NCBI RefSeq assembly: GCF_004358345.1
Contig: NZ_CP037952.1
Coordinates: 1,240,001 to 1,304,000, forward strand
Direction: 5' to 3'
DNA: 64,000 bases
Origin: Parashewanella spongiae
GTDB taxonomy: Bacteria; Pseudomonadota; Gammaproteobacteria; Enterobacterales; Shewanellaceae
Part shown: positions 26,921-35,952 of the stretch, piece after piece
Layout of the letters: each line of letters begins with the position of its first letter
Numbering within the stretch: the first letter of the stretch is position 1
Program-made: the position numbers and the translations under genes
The notes under the pieces: generated by a model
Told to the model about the DNA's origin: nothing
Databases searched by the model: none
Seen by the model: the letters and a program-made list of their open reading frames with translations, nothing else

Positions 26921-27535
26921 ATGGCCCTTGAAACACCACTCAATCGTAGTGAGCAAAAAAATCTCGATATTTTGATCGCGGCGATAAAGCTATTTTGTGA
27001 AAATGGCTTTCCTCACACCAGTATGGATGAAGTGGCAAAAGAGGCTGGTGTATCAAAGCAAACGGTTTATTCTCATTTCGGATCAAAAAATGATCTGTTC
27101 GTCGCGGCCATAGAATCGAAGTGCTTATCCCATCAGCTTTCGGATGGAATATTAGATGACGCGCATTATCCAGAAAAATGCTTAGCCTCATTTGCTACTC
27201 ACTTTGGTGAAATGATAGTGAGTCCTGAAGTGGTTAAAGTTTTTAAGGCTTGTACGGCACAATCAGATACCCATCCAGAACTTTCTAAATTGTTTTTTGA
27301 TGCAGGCCCTAAACATGTGATTCAATTACTGAGTAACTATTTAATTCGAGTGGAATCAGTCGGGGAATACCATTTCCCTGATGCACATCACTGTGCAATT
27401 CGTTTATGTTTAATGCTGTTTGGTGAGTTAAGATTGAAGTTAGAATTAGGTTTGGAAGTCGAAGACTTGTTGGGTGATAGGGAGCAGTATTTAAAAGAAA
27501 GTGCAGCAATGTTTTTGCGTGCTTATAAAAAATAG
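26921..27535 (+). CDS. TetR-family transcriptional regulator
   Basis: A 204-aa repressor. The N-terminal helix-turn-helix spans about residues 28-62 (TSMDEVAKEAGVSKQTVYSHF, followed by GSKNDLF), the standard TetR signature. The C-terminal ligand-binding half resembles the TetR_C/AefR-like group. It is divergent from the RND operon with two palindromic sites between, so it most likely represses the pump and itself until a pump substrate binds. Confidence 0.93.
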   Translation: MALETPLNRSEQKNLDILIAAIKLFCENGFPHTSMDEVAKEAGVSKQTVYSHFGSKNDLFVAAIESKCLSHQLSDGILDDAHYPEKCLASFATHFGEMIVSPEVVKVFKACTAQSDTHPELSKLFFDAGPKHVIQLLSNYLIRVESVGEYHFPDAHHCAIRLCLMLFGELRLKLELGLEVEDLLGDREQYLKESAAMFLRAYKK

Positions 27536-27570
27536 GAGGCGTGTTTTTATCAACAGTGGCCTCTTAATTC

Positions 27571-27806
27571 AACCTAGAAACATCAGTTGACTGCGTTCTC
27601 AAGCGTAGAAAAAATGGCTGATAGTAAGGCGTAGCTTGCAGCAAGTAGTTATTCTACTTGCAAAAGTTACAACGCAGATAGCAGTCATTTTAGCAAGCTT
27701 GTGAGCGTAGAGCACTTCACTTATTGGGTGAAAGCCTTGATGATAAAATCATCATATCGCTCAAATAGTTACGCGTATACTCAGCATTCAACTGATGTTT
27801 TAGGTT
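27571..27806 (+). repeat. R2 MITE-like element, short form, copy b (236 bp)
   Basis: Complete element with ends AACCTAGAAACATCAGTTGA and TCAACTGATGTTTTAGGTT, lying between tetR and the end of the chalcone-isomerase-like gene, 8 bp from the latter's stop. Its interior contains the palindrome-like AAGTAGTTATTCTACTTG. Confidence 0.9.
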
Positions 27807-27813
27807 CAATAGT

Positions 27814-28374
27814 TCATTTACCAAGCATTTTCTTTTTTAAGCTTTTTTGTGCAGGTTTATCACCAAGCCAGATAGCGAATAAGGCGTGACGAAAAGCTTC
27901 ACCTTTAATTTCGCTAATTTTTACATCATTTTTAAAAGCGGTAATACCAATATCTTTTTGTGCGAAAAAAGTAAATTGATCACCTTCTTTTATGCCTGAT
28001 TCGAATAAGTCAATAAACTCATCAATTTGGGTTTGTAATGGTGCAAGTTGATTATGTGTAGCCGCTTCAAAACCTTCAATAACGGCATTTTGCATTTTTT
28101 CAGGTGTAATTAAACCTGAAGTTATATTTAACCGTATCAAAGCAAAACGTGAATCCATAGCTTTTTGAAAGTCAGATGTTTTTTTCGGCAAATATAAGCT
28201 ACCAACGTATAAATCAAAAAATAATTTACTGCGAACGCCTGCGCCATTTAAAACGAGATTTTGGTTACCTACCGATAACCTGTCGGCAATTTCAACATCA
28301 GAAATAGTCTTAGATAATGTAACATTACTTATTAGCAACGTTGCGGTAAATAACACTTTTACAAATAACTTCAT
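27814..28374 (-). CDS. Chalcone isomerase-like periplasmic protein
   Basis: A 186-aa protein with an N-terminal signal peptide (about residues 1-21, cleavage near TLSKT). The mature part matches the bacterial chalcone-isomerase-like family: LVLNGAGVRSKLFFDLYVGSLYLPKK, then FALIRLNITSGLI, then the C-terminal FRHALFAIWLGDKPAQ. Bacterial members lack a known flavonoid substrate and are thought to bind fatty acids or be structural; the function here is unknown. The gene is flanked on both sides by R2 repeats (27571 and 28435). Confidence 0.88.
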   Translation of the reverse strand: MKLFVKVLFTATLLISNVTLSKTISDVEIADRLSVGNQNLVLNGAGVRSKLFFDLYVGSLYLPKKTSDFQKAMDSRFALIRLNITSGLITPEKMQNAVIEGFEAATHNQLAPLQTQIDEFIDLFESGIKEGDQFTFFAQKDIGITAFKNDVKISEIKGEAFRHALFAIWLGDKPAQKSLKKKMLGK

Positions 28375-28434
28375 AATGACCTCATTAATAAATGTAATAG
28401 CTGTATACCTGATAAAATCAACTCGTTCATTTTT

Positions 28435-28863
28435 AACCTAGAAACATCAGTTGACTGCGTTCTCAAGCATAGCGAAAATGGTTGATAGTAAGGCGTAGCT
28501 TGCAGCAAGTAGTTATTCTACTTGCAAAAGTTACAACGCAGATAGCAGTCGTTTTAGCAAGCTTGTGAGCGTAGAGCGCTTCACTCATTTGGTGAAAGCC
28601 ATGATGATAAAATCATCGTATTGCTCAAACAGTTACTCGTATACTCAGCGTTCAAATGATGTTTACCGTGAAAATAGCCGCTAACACCTATTCCCAAGCC
28701 TGTTAGTGAAAGCATAAAAGCTAAAAATTACTTCGCCTTTAGCTTTAGGTTGGAAATAATCTTCAAATCTCAGCGAATACAATTTTCATGGTGTAGGGTG
28801 ATAGAAAAATAGTAGTCAAAGTAAACGCATATGACATCTATGCCTATCATGAACGTTTAGGTT
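28435..28863 (+). repeat. R2 MITE-like element, long form, copy c (429 bp)
   Basis: Nearly identical over its whole length to 18669-19098, including the 190-bp extension after the inner end. With copy b it brackets the chalcone-isomerase-like gene in direct orientation. Confidence 0.9.
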
Positions 28864-28903
28864 TAATATTCACAAGTATAGACTAAAGGGGCTTTGATCA
28901 AGT

Positions 28904-29383
28904 TTATCCACGCACACCAAGCTGATATTGACCGTCTTGTTGAAACCAAGCGGCTTGTTTCAGTTTTGGAGAAAATAATAGTGGTCCATCGTCAAAAAAT
29001 AAAAAACATTTCCAATTACTTTTGAATATTTTCCATTTTGTTTCGATTATCTGATATTTTTCGTAGGCAAAATACACAGTGGTTTCATCTGACCAATCAA
29101 AGTGCTCAATAAACATTGCCGGTAATGCTGGATCTTCACTGTCCCATGCTGACTGCCAGTGATCTGTTTTTACCCAAGAATTATTGCGTGCAGCCCAGTC
29201 TCCTTTACCGAATAACTCAGCACGGCTGCATTTATTACTGATCCAACGGTTCCAAACTTCCATTGCTGATTTATCGCTTAATGGCTTTATCGCCATTTTG
29301 TCATCTTCAGTGACAGGTAAATCTTTATGGTTAAATATCCATTTACGTCGATATTGTTCGAGTGGAATGTATGAGTGGGTCAA
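28904..29383 (-). CDS. DUF2947-like protein
   Basis: A 159-aa soluble protein rich in Trp and Asp: IPLEQYRRKWIFNHKDLPV near the start, DPALPAMFIEHFDW, VYFAYEKYQIIETKW, and FLFFDDGPLL near the end. I recognise this as the DUF2947 pattern common in Vibrio and Shewanella. No catalytic motif is evident and function is unknown. It is a single gene, preceded by an R2 repeat on its 3' side. Confidence 0.65.
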   Translation of the reverse strand: MTHSYIPLEQYRRKWIFNHKDLPVTEDDKMAIKPLSDKSAMEVWNRWISNKCSRAELFGKGDWAARNNSWVKTDHWQSAWDSEDPALPAMFIEHFDWSDETTVYFAYEKYQIIETKWKIFKSNWKCFLFFDDGPLLFSPKLKQAAWFQQDGQYQLGVRG

Positions 29384-29526
29384 AACCTCTCCTAGACAAT
29401 AAGAATAAAAAAGAAAAGATTATACCCGTGTTGCCTGAAGATGCACGACTGCAACGAGAATTAATCTCTGTGGACTTAATTCCCCGCCCCTTGGGGCGAA
29501 GTAATCAATGAGATACTTTTGTTATC

Positions 29527-29644
29527 ATACCGGCGAAGGCTGGTATCTAGTGACTTTTCTAGAAAAGAGCAAAGGCGCTAGACTCCAACCTTCGCTGGAG
29601 TGACGATACTGTAAAATTATACCCCGCAGCTTGCGGCGGGGTTG
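29527..29644. repeat. Palindromic intergenic repeats between genes
   Basis: CATACCGGCGAAGGCTGGTA and, about 50 bp on, CTCCAACCTTCGCTGGAG form two small palindromes with related sequence. CCCCGCAGCTTGCGGCGGGG at 29624-29643 is a separate GC hairpin that may end transcripts. They lie between the DUF2947-like gene and the ABC transporter gene. Confidence 0.55.
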
Positions 29645-29668
29645 TTGATTTGCTGTTTAGGAAGGCAC

Positions 29669-31349
29669 CTATTCAACTGGCTGACATTCTACTTCAGATT
29701 CAATTTGGCCTGATCCCATTTGAATAACTCTGTCATTTGGAGTGAGTACATCGAGATCGTGGCTGATCATAATCACAAAAATATCCTTTGATAGTGCTCT
29801 GACTAATTTCATTAACTCAAATAGTATTCGTATCATCTAGCGCTGATGTTGGTTCATCTAATAAAAGCACTTGAGTTTTTCTTATCATTGCTCTTGCTAT
29901 TGCAAAACGCTGTTTTTCACCACCAGAGAATTGATTGACCTGCTCAGACACCATGAGTGATAAATCGTGGCTTATTCTTTCAAGCCAGTCATGCAAACCA
30001 ACGGCTTTTAGTTGTAAGAAAAGTACCTTATCATCTATAAACTCAGGAAGACCTAAAGTAAGATTATCTCGAATGCTTGCATTTAATAACTTTGGCTCTT
30101 GATCAACCCATGCAACAGCTTGTCTTATTGAGGCTAAGTTATATTGATCTAATGTCTTATTGTTAATAAGTATCTCTTGATGTGTTTCAGGATAAAAACC
30201 AAGTAGTTGATTGAGTAATGTACTTTTTCCGCTGCCACTTTCACCTATGACAAACCATAAGCCTTTGCCTGAAAAACAATAATTAATATTATTCAATATC
30301 TGCTTATCATTGGGTTTAAAATTGAGGTTTTGAAATGAAAAACTTTCAATTTGTTCAAGTTGAAAGCCAGATCCTTGCGTGCACTCTTTTGGTATGTTTG
30401 CAATTTCAGTCAGTCGACGTGATACGCCTGACGCTTTGTTCAAGTTACTAAAAAACATGGCCATCGACATTAAAGGAAAAGTAAGGCCGAATAAATATAA
30501 TAGAAATGCCGTCACTGTTCCTAATGTCATCGTTCCTTGTTCAAGCCAGTATGCTGAGAATGCTAAAATTGCAATCATGCTTATCATGAGTACCAAATTA
30601 GCAATCGGCCCAATGAATGACATTACTTTAGTTTCTCGCATTTCTTGTACGAAACATTCATTAAGTAATGCATGTGACTTTTGATGGAAGTGGTTGCTCG
30701 CATTGTGAGATTTGAGCAATTTAGTATTACGCACCCATTCAGTACAATTTTTCAATAAATTGGCTTCAGCCGCTTGTGATTTTGCGCCAATGTTATTCAT
30801 CAGCAGACTAATAGGAGTGATAAGAATAAAACCGATTAACACACAACTCAGCAATACTAAGGTCAAACGCCAATCAAGTAAAAACATGATGGTGACAACG
30901 GAAATGAGAGAAATTAAGCCACTGAATAAACCAATCAAGTCTCCAGCTAACACAGACTTTACAATATTGGAGTCGTTAATTACATGAGCACTTAATTCTG
31001 CACTATGCTCTTTTTCTAAATTTTCAGTATGACCATGAAGTAACCGCCCAATTAAACTGAATCTGAGTTTGAAGTTGATTTTGTGTCCAACTCTTCCACC
31101 AAACCAACTTAACACGGCTTCTAATAATGCACTGATTAAAACAATCACCACTAGGCCGACAATCAGGAGTTTATCAATACCTTCTGCGCTAATTGAGTCC
31201 ACTAAGTGACTTGAATAAAGAGGTAAAATTAATTCTAATCCAGTCGTAATAAGGGTTAAGATTGCTAAATAAATAAAAGAGCGAGTTTTAGGTTTATGGG
31301 GAGATAAGAGTTTCCAAAGTGATTTGGTATCACCAGTTGATTGTTCCAT
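29669..31349 (-). pseudogene. ABC exporter (membrane plus ATPase) with a frameshift near its end
   Basis: The main frame runs 31349-29817 (510 aa): five or six membrane helices, then an ATPase domain with Walker A GESGSGKST, signature QFSGGEKQR, and Walker B VLLLDEPTSALDD. It then stops at TGA just after Walker B. The missing end continues in another - strand frame, from about 29825 to a TAG at 29669-29671, and includes LFELMKLVRAL and the H-loop IMISHDLDVL. One extra base near 29820-29835 explains this. So the gene is either a recent frameshift pseudogene or carries a sequence error. The family is the MsbA-like lipid or drug exporters; the substrate is unknown. Confidence 0.8.
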
Positions 31350-31617
31350 TATTCTCTATAATTCCATGTTGTTATTTGTATAAGCTATTTGGGAAGCCGC
31401 TGCTATTGTCGTTTTAGTCGGTTTCTTTTTCAATCTTTGTTTGTTACAAAAAAATAACACGATACCCAAAATAATGAATGGATGTTTCTTTCTTATTGAT
31501 GGTCTCATTGTATTGCCAATTCTTTGCTGGTTCATGATTGATGACAAAAAAGAATCGCTAATTAAATTGGCGTTTATTCCTATTTTGTTGTAGATGTCTC
31601 TTATCGACTTCCTGCGA

Positions 31618-31770
31618 TGAGAGAAGAGGTTTACATAGCTATTGACTCAACTGAACTCAAGGTGTTTGGTGTAGGCTTTTCTGGAAAACAGAAAAGCATG
31701 ATGCCGAAAGCGACGAACTTGGCGAAAGCTTCAGGCTGATGAGAGGGAAATGATTTGGGAAGCAACGTCC
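31618..31770 (+). pseudogene. Fragment of an IS5-type transposase
   Basis: One frame gives VYIAIDSTELKVFGVG, which matches the catalytic-aspartate strand of IS5-family transposases (IDSTGLKV.G.GEW). After a frameshift another frame gives CRKRRTWRKLQADE, matching the family's KRRTWRKLHLAVDE motif. The rest of the element is gone. It is followed directly by an R1 fragment. Confidence 0.75.
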
Positions 31771-31771
31771 A

Positions 31772-31843
31772 TTCAAGTGCTTGTAATGCAGTAATGGAAC
31801 CCTTTATCCTTGCCCATCGGGAGCTTGTATGTGCTCACTTTGG
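31772..31843 (-). repeat. R1 element fragment
   Basis: About 70 bp (TGCAGTAATGGAACCCTTTA and GGGAGCTTGTATGTGCTCA) match the interior of the R1 copies, without terminal repeats. The remaining bases of the 31350-32198 interval contain no gene I can support. Confidence 0.75.
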
Positions 31844-32198
31844 TTTATAAACCTAAATAAGTCGGTTGAATTGTCTGTTGATAATAAAGATTGATATAAA
31901 ATGGCTTAAATTAACCCTAAAATTGACAGGTTTTCACGTGAAGTTTGATAATTTTTTATGGATCAAATGAGTTAAAAAAATAATGTAGTTTGATAATTCT
32001 TAACTCATTTTTGGACAGAACCAATTTACGCACAATTACATTATATTTTGAGTCTGAGATACAGCTATGAGCTACGAAACGGCTCCCCTGTGCGGTGGAT
32101 AATTTTCTGTTATACATTTATAGAATGCCTTAAAGCTGAATATTTTTGTATTTATCTTTTCAGTGCGTTATTTCTTAGCTTGTTAATTCACTCACTTA

Positions 32199-35100
32199 TT
32201 GAGTAATGTGATGGCGACAGTGCGCACTCCTGCTGAGCAACAAGCAATATATATATTCATGCTTAAAAGTCTCCAAAAATGCCCAAGCGAAGCCGTATTA
32301 TATCTGAACTTTGAGGTTTCAAAGTTTGATGATGATGACGACTTACAACAGTGTTATCAAAGATTAAGCAAAATAGATAGACAAAAGCTGTATGATTTTT
32401 TCAACAATAAATCATCGTCGACTCGCTTTAACTCTAGCACACGAGAGACTCATTACTGTATGAAGCCAAGTAATGCTTACCGACGTTTTGCAACTGAGCC
32501 CCGCTCCATTGATCCAAAATCGAGCACTCAATATACCAAGCAAATACAGCAACCACCTTCCTCCCCTGATTCTTTTTTTACTCAGACCAGTGCGCTTATT
32601 CACTCTTGGAAACTTAAACGGAAAACCAAAAATCAACTGGGTATTGATTTAAATGCATTAATTGGTGGTTGCGCTAAACTTTCGCAGCTTATTGAAATCA
32701 TTCACACGCTAAAAAACGACAAGCAGGTCATGGAAACATCATGGGACATAAGGTTAATCCATAAATTGTTACACAAAGTCGCCGAGTTTTCAGGCAGCCA
32801 TTCATCTAATTTCGACGGCGTTTTTAGTGACATAATACGTTTTAAATCGTCCTATGAAGCGAAAACATGCACACTATTACTGAAATTAATTAAGTTAAAT
32901 TTAAATTATTCAGATGCCAAAAGGTTGGTGCTAAGAAATGCAGCTGAAGCCAGCTTAATACAGCAATGGGGCATTGAGCCTAATGCTGCTATTTACAATG
33001 CTTTTATCACGGTATGCGCTAAAACGGGCCACTTTGGCAGTGCTTGGCAACTGGTATGTGGTGATAAGCCTGTGATGGCACCTCATTTGCCATTAAAATC
33101 CAATCAAATCACCTGCATTAATTTGCTAACCGCCTGCGCTGAAACGTGGCGTTTTACAGAAGCTAAATCATTGGTCTTGGGCGATGACGATACAGCTACA
33201 GCCAGCTGCATGCAGCAGTGGGGGATTAAGCCTAATGTTGCCATTTACAATGCCTTTATCACGGTATGCGCTAAAACTGGCCAGTTTGATAGTGCTTGGC
33301 AACTGGTGCGTGGTGATAAGCCCGTGATGGCACCTCACTTATCATTAAAATCCAATCAAGTCACTTGCATAAATTTGTTGACGGCCTGCGCTGAAGCGGG
33401 GCGTTATGCAGAAGCCAAATCATTGGTGCTGGGCGATGGCGATACAGATACAGCCAGCTTAATGACACTATGGGGCATCAAGCCTAATGTTGCTATTTAC
33501 AATGCCTTTATCACGGTATGCGCTAAAACGGGTCAATTTGATAATGCTTGGCGACTGGTATGTGATGATAAGCCCGTGATGGCTCCTCATTTGCCATTAA
33601 TGGCCAATCAAATAACCTGCCTGAATTTGCTGACGGCCTGCGCTGAAACGGGGCGTTATGCAGAGGCCAAATCATTGGTGTTGGGTGATGGCGATACAGC
33701 TAGAGCCAGCTTAATGCAACAATGGGGCATCAGGCCTGATGTAGCCATTTACAGTGCCTTTATCACGGTATGCGCTAAAACGGGCCAGTTTGATAGTGCT
33801 TGGCAACTGGTGTGTGGTGATACACCAGTGATGGCTCCTCATTTGCCATTAATGGCAAATCAAATAACTTGCCTGAATTTGCTGACGGCCTGCGCTGAAA
33901 CGGGGCGTTATGCAGAAGCCAAATCATTGGTGTTGGGTGATGGCGATACAACTACAGCCAGCTTAATGCAGCAGTGGAACATAAAGCCTGATGTTGCCAT
34001 TTACAGCGCCTTTATCACTGTATGCGCTAAAACAGGCCAGTTTGAGAGTGCTTGGCAACTGGTGTGTGGTGATAAGCCCGTGATGGCACCTCATTTGCCA
34101 TTAAAAGCCAATCAAATCACCTGCACGAATTTGCTGACGGCCTGCGCTGAAACGGGGCGTTATGCAGAAGCCAAATCATTGGTGTTGGGTGATGGCGATA
34201 CAACTACAGCCAGCTTAATGCAACAATGGGGCATCAAGCCTGATGTTGTCATTTACAGCGCCTTTATCACGGTATGCGCTAAAACAGGCCAGTTTGATAG
34301 TGCTTGGCAACTGGTGTGTGGTGATAAGCCCGTGATGGCACCTCATTTGTCACTAAAGGCAGATTCAATCACCTGCACTAATTTGCTGACGGCCTGCGCT
34401 GAAACGGGGCGTTATGCAGAAGCCAAATCATTGGTGTTTGGCGATGGCGATACAGCTAGCTTAATGCAACTGTGGGGTATCAAACCTAACGTTGCAATTT
34501 ACAGTGCCTTTATCACGGTATGCGCTAAAACGGGTCAATTTGATAGTGCTTGGCGACTGGTATGTGATGATAAGCCCGTGATGGCACCTCATTTGTCATT
34601 AAAGGCCAATAAAATCACTTGCATGAACTTGCTGACGGCCTGCGCTGAAGCGGGGCGTTATGCCGAAGCCAAATCATTGGTGTTGGGCGATGACGATACA
34701 GCTACAGCCAGCTTAATGCAACAATGGGGCATTAAGCCTGATGTTGCCATTTACAGTGCCTTTATCACGGTATGCGCTAAAACGGGTCAGTTTGATAGTG
34801 CTTGGCAACTGGTGTGTGGTGACAAGCCTGTGATGGCACCTCATTTGCCATTAAAAGCCAATCAAATCACTTGTATGAATTTGCTGGCTGCCTGCGCTGA
34901 AACGGGCCGTTATGCCGAAGCCAAATCATTAGTGTTAGGCGATGGTGCTACAGCCAGCTTAATGCAGCAGTGGAATATCAAGCCTGATGTTGCCGTTTAC
35001 AGCACCTTTATCACTGTATGCGCTAAAACAGGCCAATTTGATAGTGCTTGGCAACTGGTGTGTGGTGATAAGCCCGTGATGGCACCTCATCTACCACTAA

Positions 35101-35729
35101 AGACAGATTTAATCACCTGCCTAAATTTGCTGACGGCCTGCGCTGAAGCGGGGCGTTATGCCGAAGCCAAATCATTGGTGTTTGGCGATGGCGATACAGC
35201 CAGCTTAATGCAGCATTGGCACATCAAGCCTGATGTTGTCATTTACAATGCCTTTATTAAAGTATGTATTAAGGCTAAGGAATTTGACACTGGAATATGG
35301 TGTTTAGAAAACATAATGAACAAATGTCACATGAATACTTTTTCACAAATACATGCTCAACTTGCGCCGCTGGAAAAATATAATTTCGCAAGCATGATTG
35401 ATAAAGGGATAACAGAAGGAATATATAAAAAAAATGTTGGCTTAATGAATCATTGTCTCGATTTGCATATGGATAAAATCTTCGAAGGAGATTCAGGCGA
35501 TGGTACACATATTCGAGGTGTTCCATTAGCTTTCGCGAAACTATTATTTTGTTACCACAAAAAAAACAATGAAAACAACATAACATCGATCATAACTGGA
35601 TACCATGGCAATAATACGTTAAAAAATGGAATGATAAGTTTTATCAAAGATGAATTTGAACTTGAGTTTATCGAAGATAAATTCAACTCAGGAATGATAG
35701 TATTGAGCGAGTCTACCCATATAACTTGA
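32199..35729 (+). CDS. Giant pentatricopeptide (PPR)-like repeat protein
   Basis: A 1,176-aa protein. After about 220 residues of unrecognised, partly helical sequence comes an array of about 20 PPR-like helical hairpins alternating between two types. Type A (40 aa) begins VAIYSAFITVCAKTG; type B (44 aa) begins QITCTNLLTACAETG. Both align with the canonical PPR start VVTYNTLIDALCKAG. The A+B pairs are near-identical. A non-repeat tail of about 130 residues follows. PPR proteins are sequence-specific RNA binders, abundant in plants and rare in bacteria. There is no obvious signal peptide. The start may be TTG 32199 or ATG 32211. Bacterial RNA binding or delivery into a eukaryotic host are both possible; neither is proven. 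Confidence 0.85.
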   Translation: MSNVMATVRTPAEQQAIYIFMLKSLQKCPSEAVLYLNFEVSKFDDDDDLQQCYQRLSKIDRQKLYDFFNNKSSSTRFNSSTRETHYCMKPSNAYRRFATEPRSIDPKSSTQYTKQIQQPPSSPDSFFTQTSALIHSWKLKRKTKNQLGIDLNALIGGCAKLSQLIEIIHTLKNDKQVMETSWDIRLIHKLLHKVAEFSGSHSSNFDGVFSDIIRFKSSYEAKTCTLLLKLIKLNLNYSDAKRLVLRNAAEASLIQQWGIEPNAAIYNAFITVCAKTGHFGSAWQLVCGDKPVMAPHLPLKSNQITCINLLTACAETWRFTEAKSLVLGDDDTATASCMQQWGIKPNVAIYNAFITVCAKTGQFDSAWQLVRGDKPVMAPHLSLKSNQVTCINLLTACAEAGRYAEAKSLVLGDGDTDTASLMTLWGIKPNVAIYNAFITVCAKTGQFDNAWRLVCDDKPVMAPHLPLMANQITCLNLLTACAETGRYAEAKSLVLGDGDTARASLMQQWGIRPDVAIYSAFITVCAKTGQFDSAWQLVCGDTPVMAPHLPLMANQITCLNLLTACAETGRYAEAKSLVLGDGDTTTASLMQQWNIKPDVAIYSAFITVCAKTGQFESAWQLVCGDKPVMAPHLPLKANQITCTNLLTACAETGRYAEAKSLVLGDGDTTTASLMQQWGIKPDVVIYSAFITVCAKTGQFDSAWQLVCGDKPVMAPHLSLKADSITCTNLLTACAETGRYAEAKSLVFGDGDTASLMQLWGIKPNVAIYSAFITVCAKTGQFDSAWRLVCDDKPVMAPHLSLKANKITCMNLLTACAEAGRYAEAKSLVLGDDDTATASLMQQWGIKPDVAIYSAFITVCAKTGQFDSAWQLVCGDKPVMAPHLPLKANQITCMNLLAACAETGRYAEAKSLVLGDGATASLMQQWNIKPDVAVYSTFITVCAKTGQFDSAWQLVCGDKPVMAPHLPLKTDLITCLNLLTACAEAGRYAEAKSLVFGDGDTASLMQHWHIKPDVVIYNAFIKVCIKAKEFDTGIWCLENIMNKCHMNTFSQIHAQLAPLEKYNFASMIDKGITEGIYKKNVGLMNHCLDLHMDKIFEGDSGDGTHIRGVPLAFAKLLFCYHKKNNENNITSIITGYHGNNTLKNGMISFIKDEFELEFIEDKFNSGMIVLSESTHIT
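32868..35260 (+). repeat. Tandem 252-bp coding repeat
   Basis: The landmark TTTATCACGG (or its variant) recurs at 33003, 33255, 33507, 33759, 34011, 34263, 34509, 34761, 35007 and 35253. The periods are 252 (five times), 246, 252, 246 and 246 bp. The 6-bp differences come from the GDGDT(A/T)TA linker. Units are mostly identical at DNA level, implying recent duplication or gene conversion. Confidence 0.95.
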
Positions 35730-35952
35730 TACTAGCGAGCACACTTTTTAGTATGATCGCATCATAAAATGGACATAATAGAACAACGACCATATTATAA
35801 TGTTAAATGCATTTTTTTTAATGTTCTAAATGGTTTTGGGGGAAAAGCGAGTTAGTTTACCCAGACGATGAAGGGTACAAACAAGCAAAAAATGACAAAC
35901 TCTATTATAAATTATCAAATTTTATTATAGTCGCACATGAATGCATAATTTA

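Noticed and set aside
29815-29835. Programmed frameshift in the ABC exporter
   Set aside because: No slippery heptamer, downstream pseudoknot or internal Shine-Dalgarno was seen; mutation or sequence error is simpler.
31356-31547. 63-aa reading frame upstream of the ABC exporter on the - strand
   Set aside because: One possible membrane helix but no recognisable ribosome binding site, atypical basic composition, and no family resemblance; probably not a gene.
32868-35260. Regular repeats as a CRISPR array or satellite DNA
   Set aside because: The period is about 252 bp, always in frame, and codes for a continuous protein; there are no short repeats with unique spacers.
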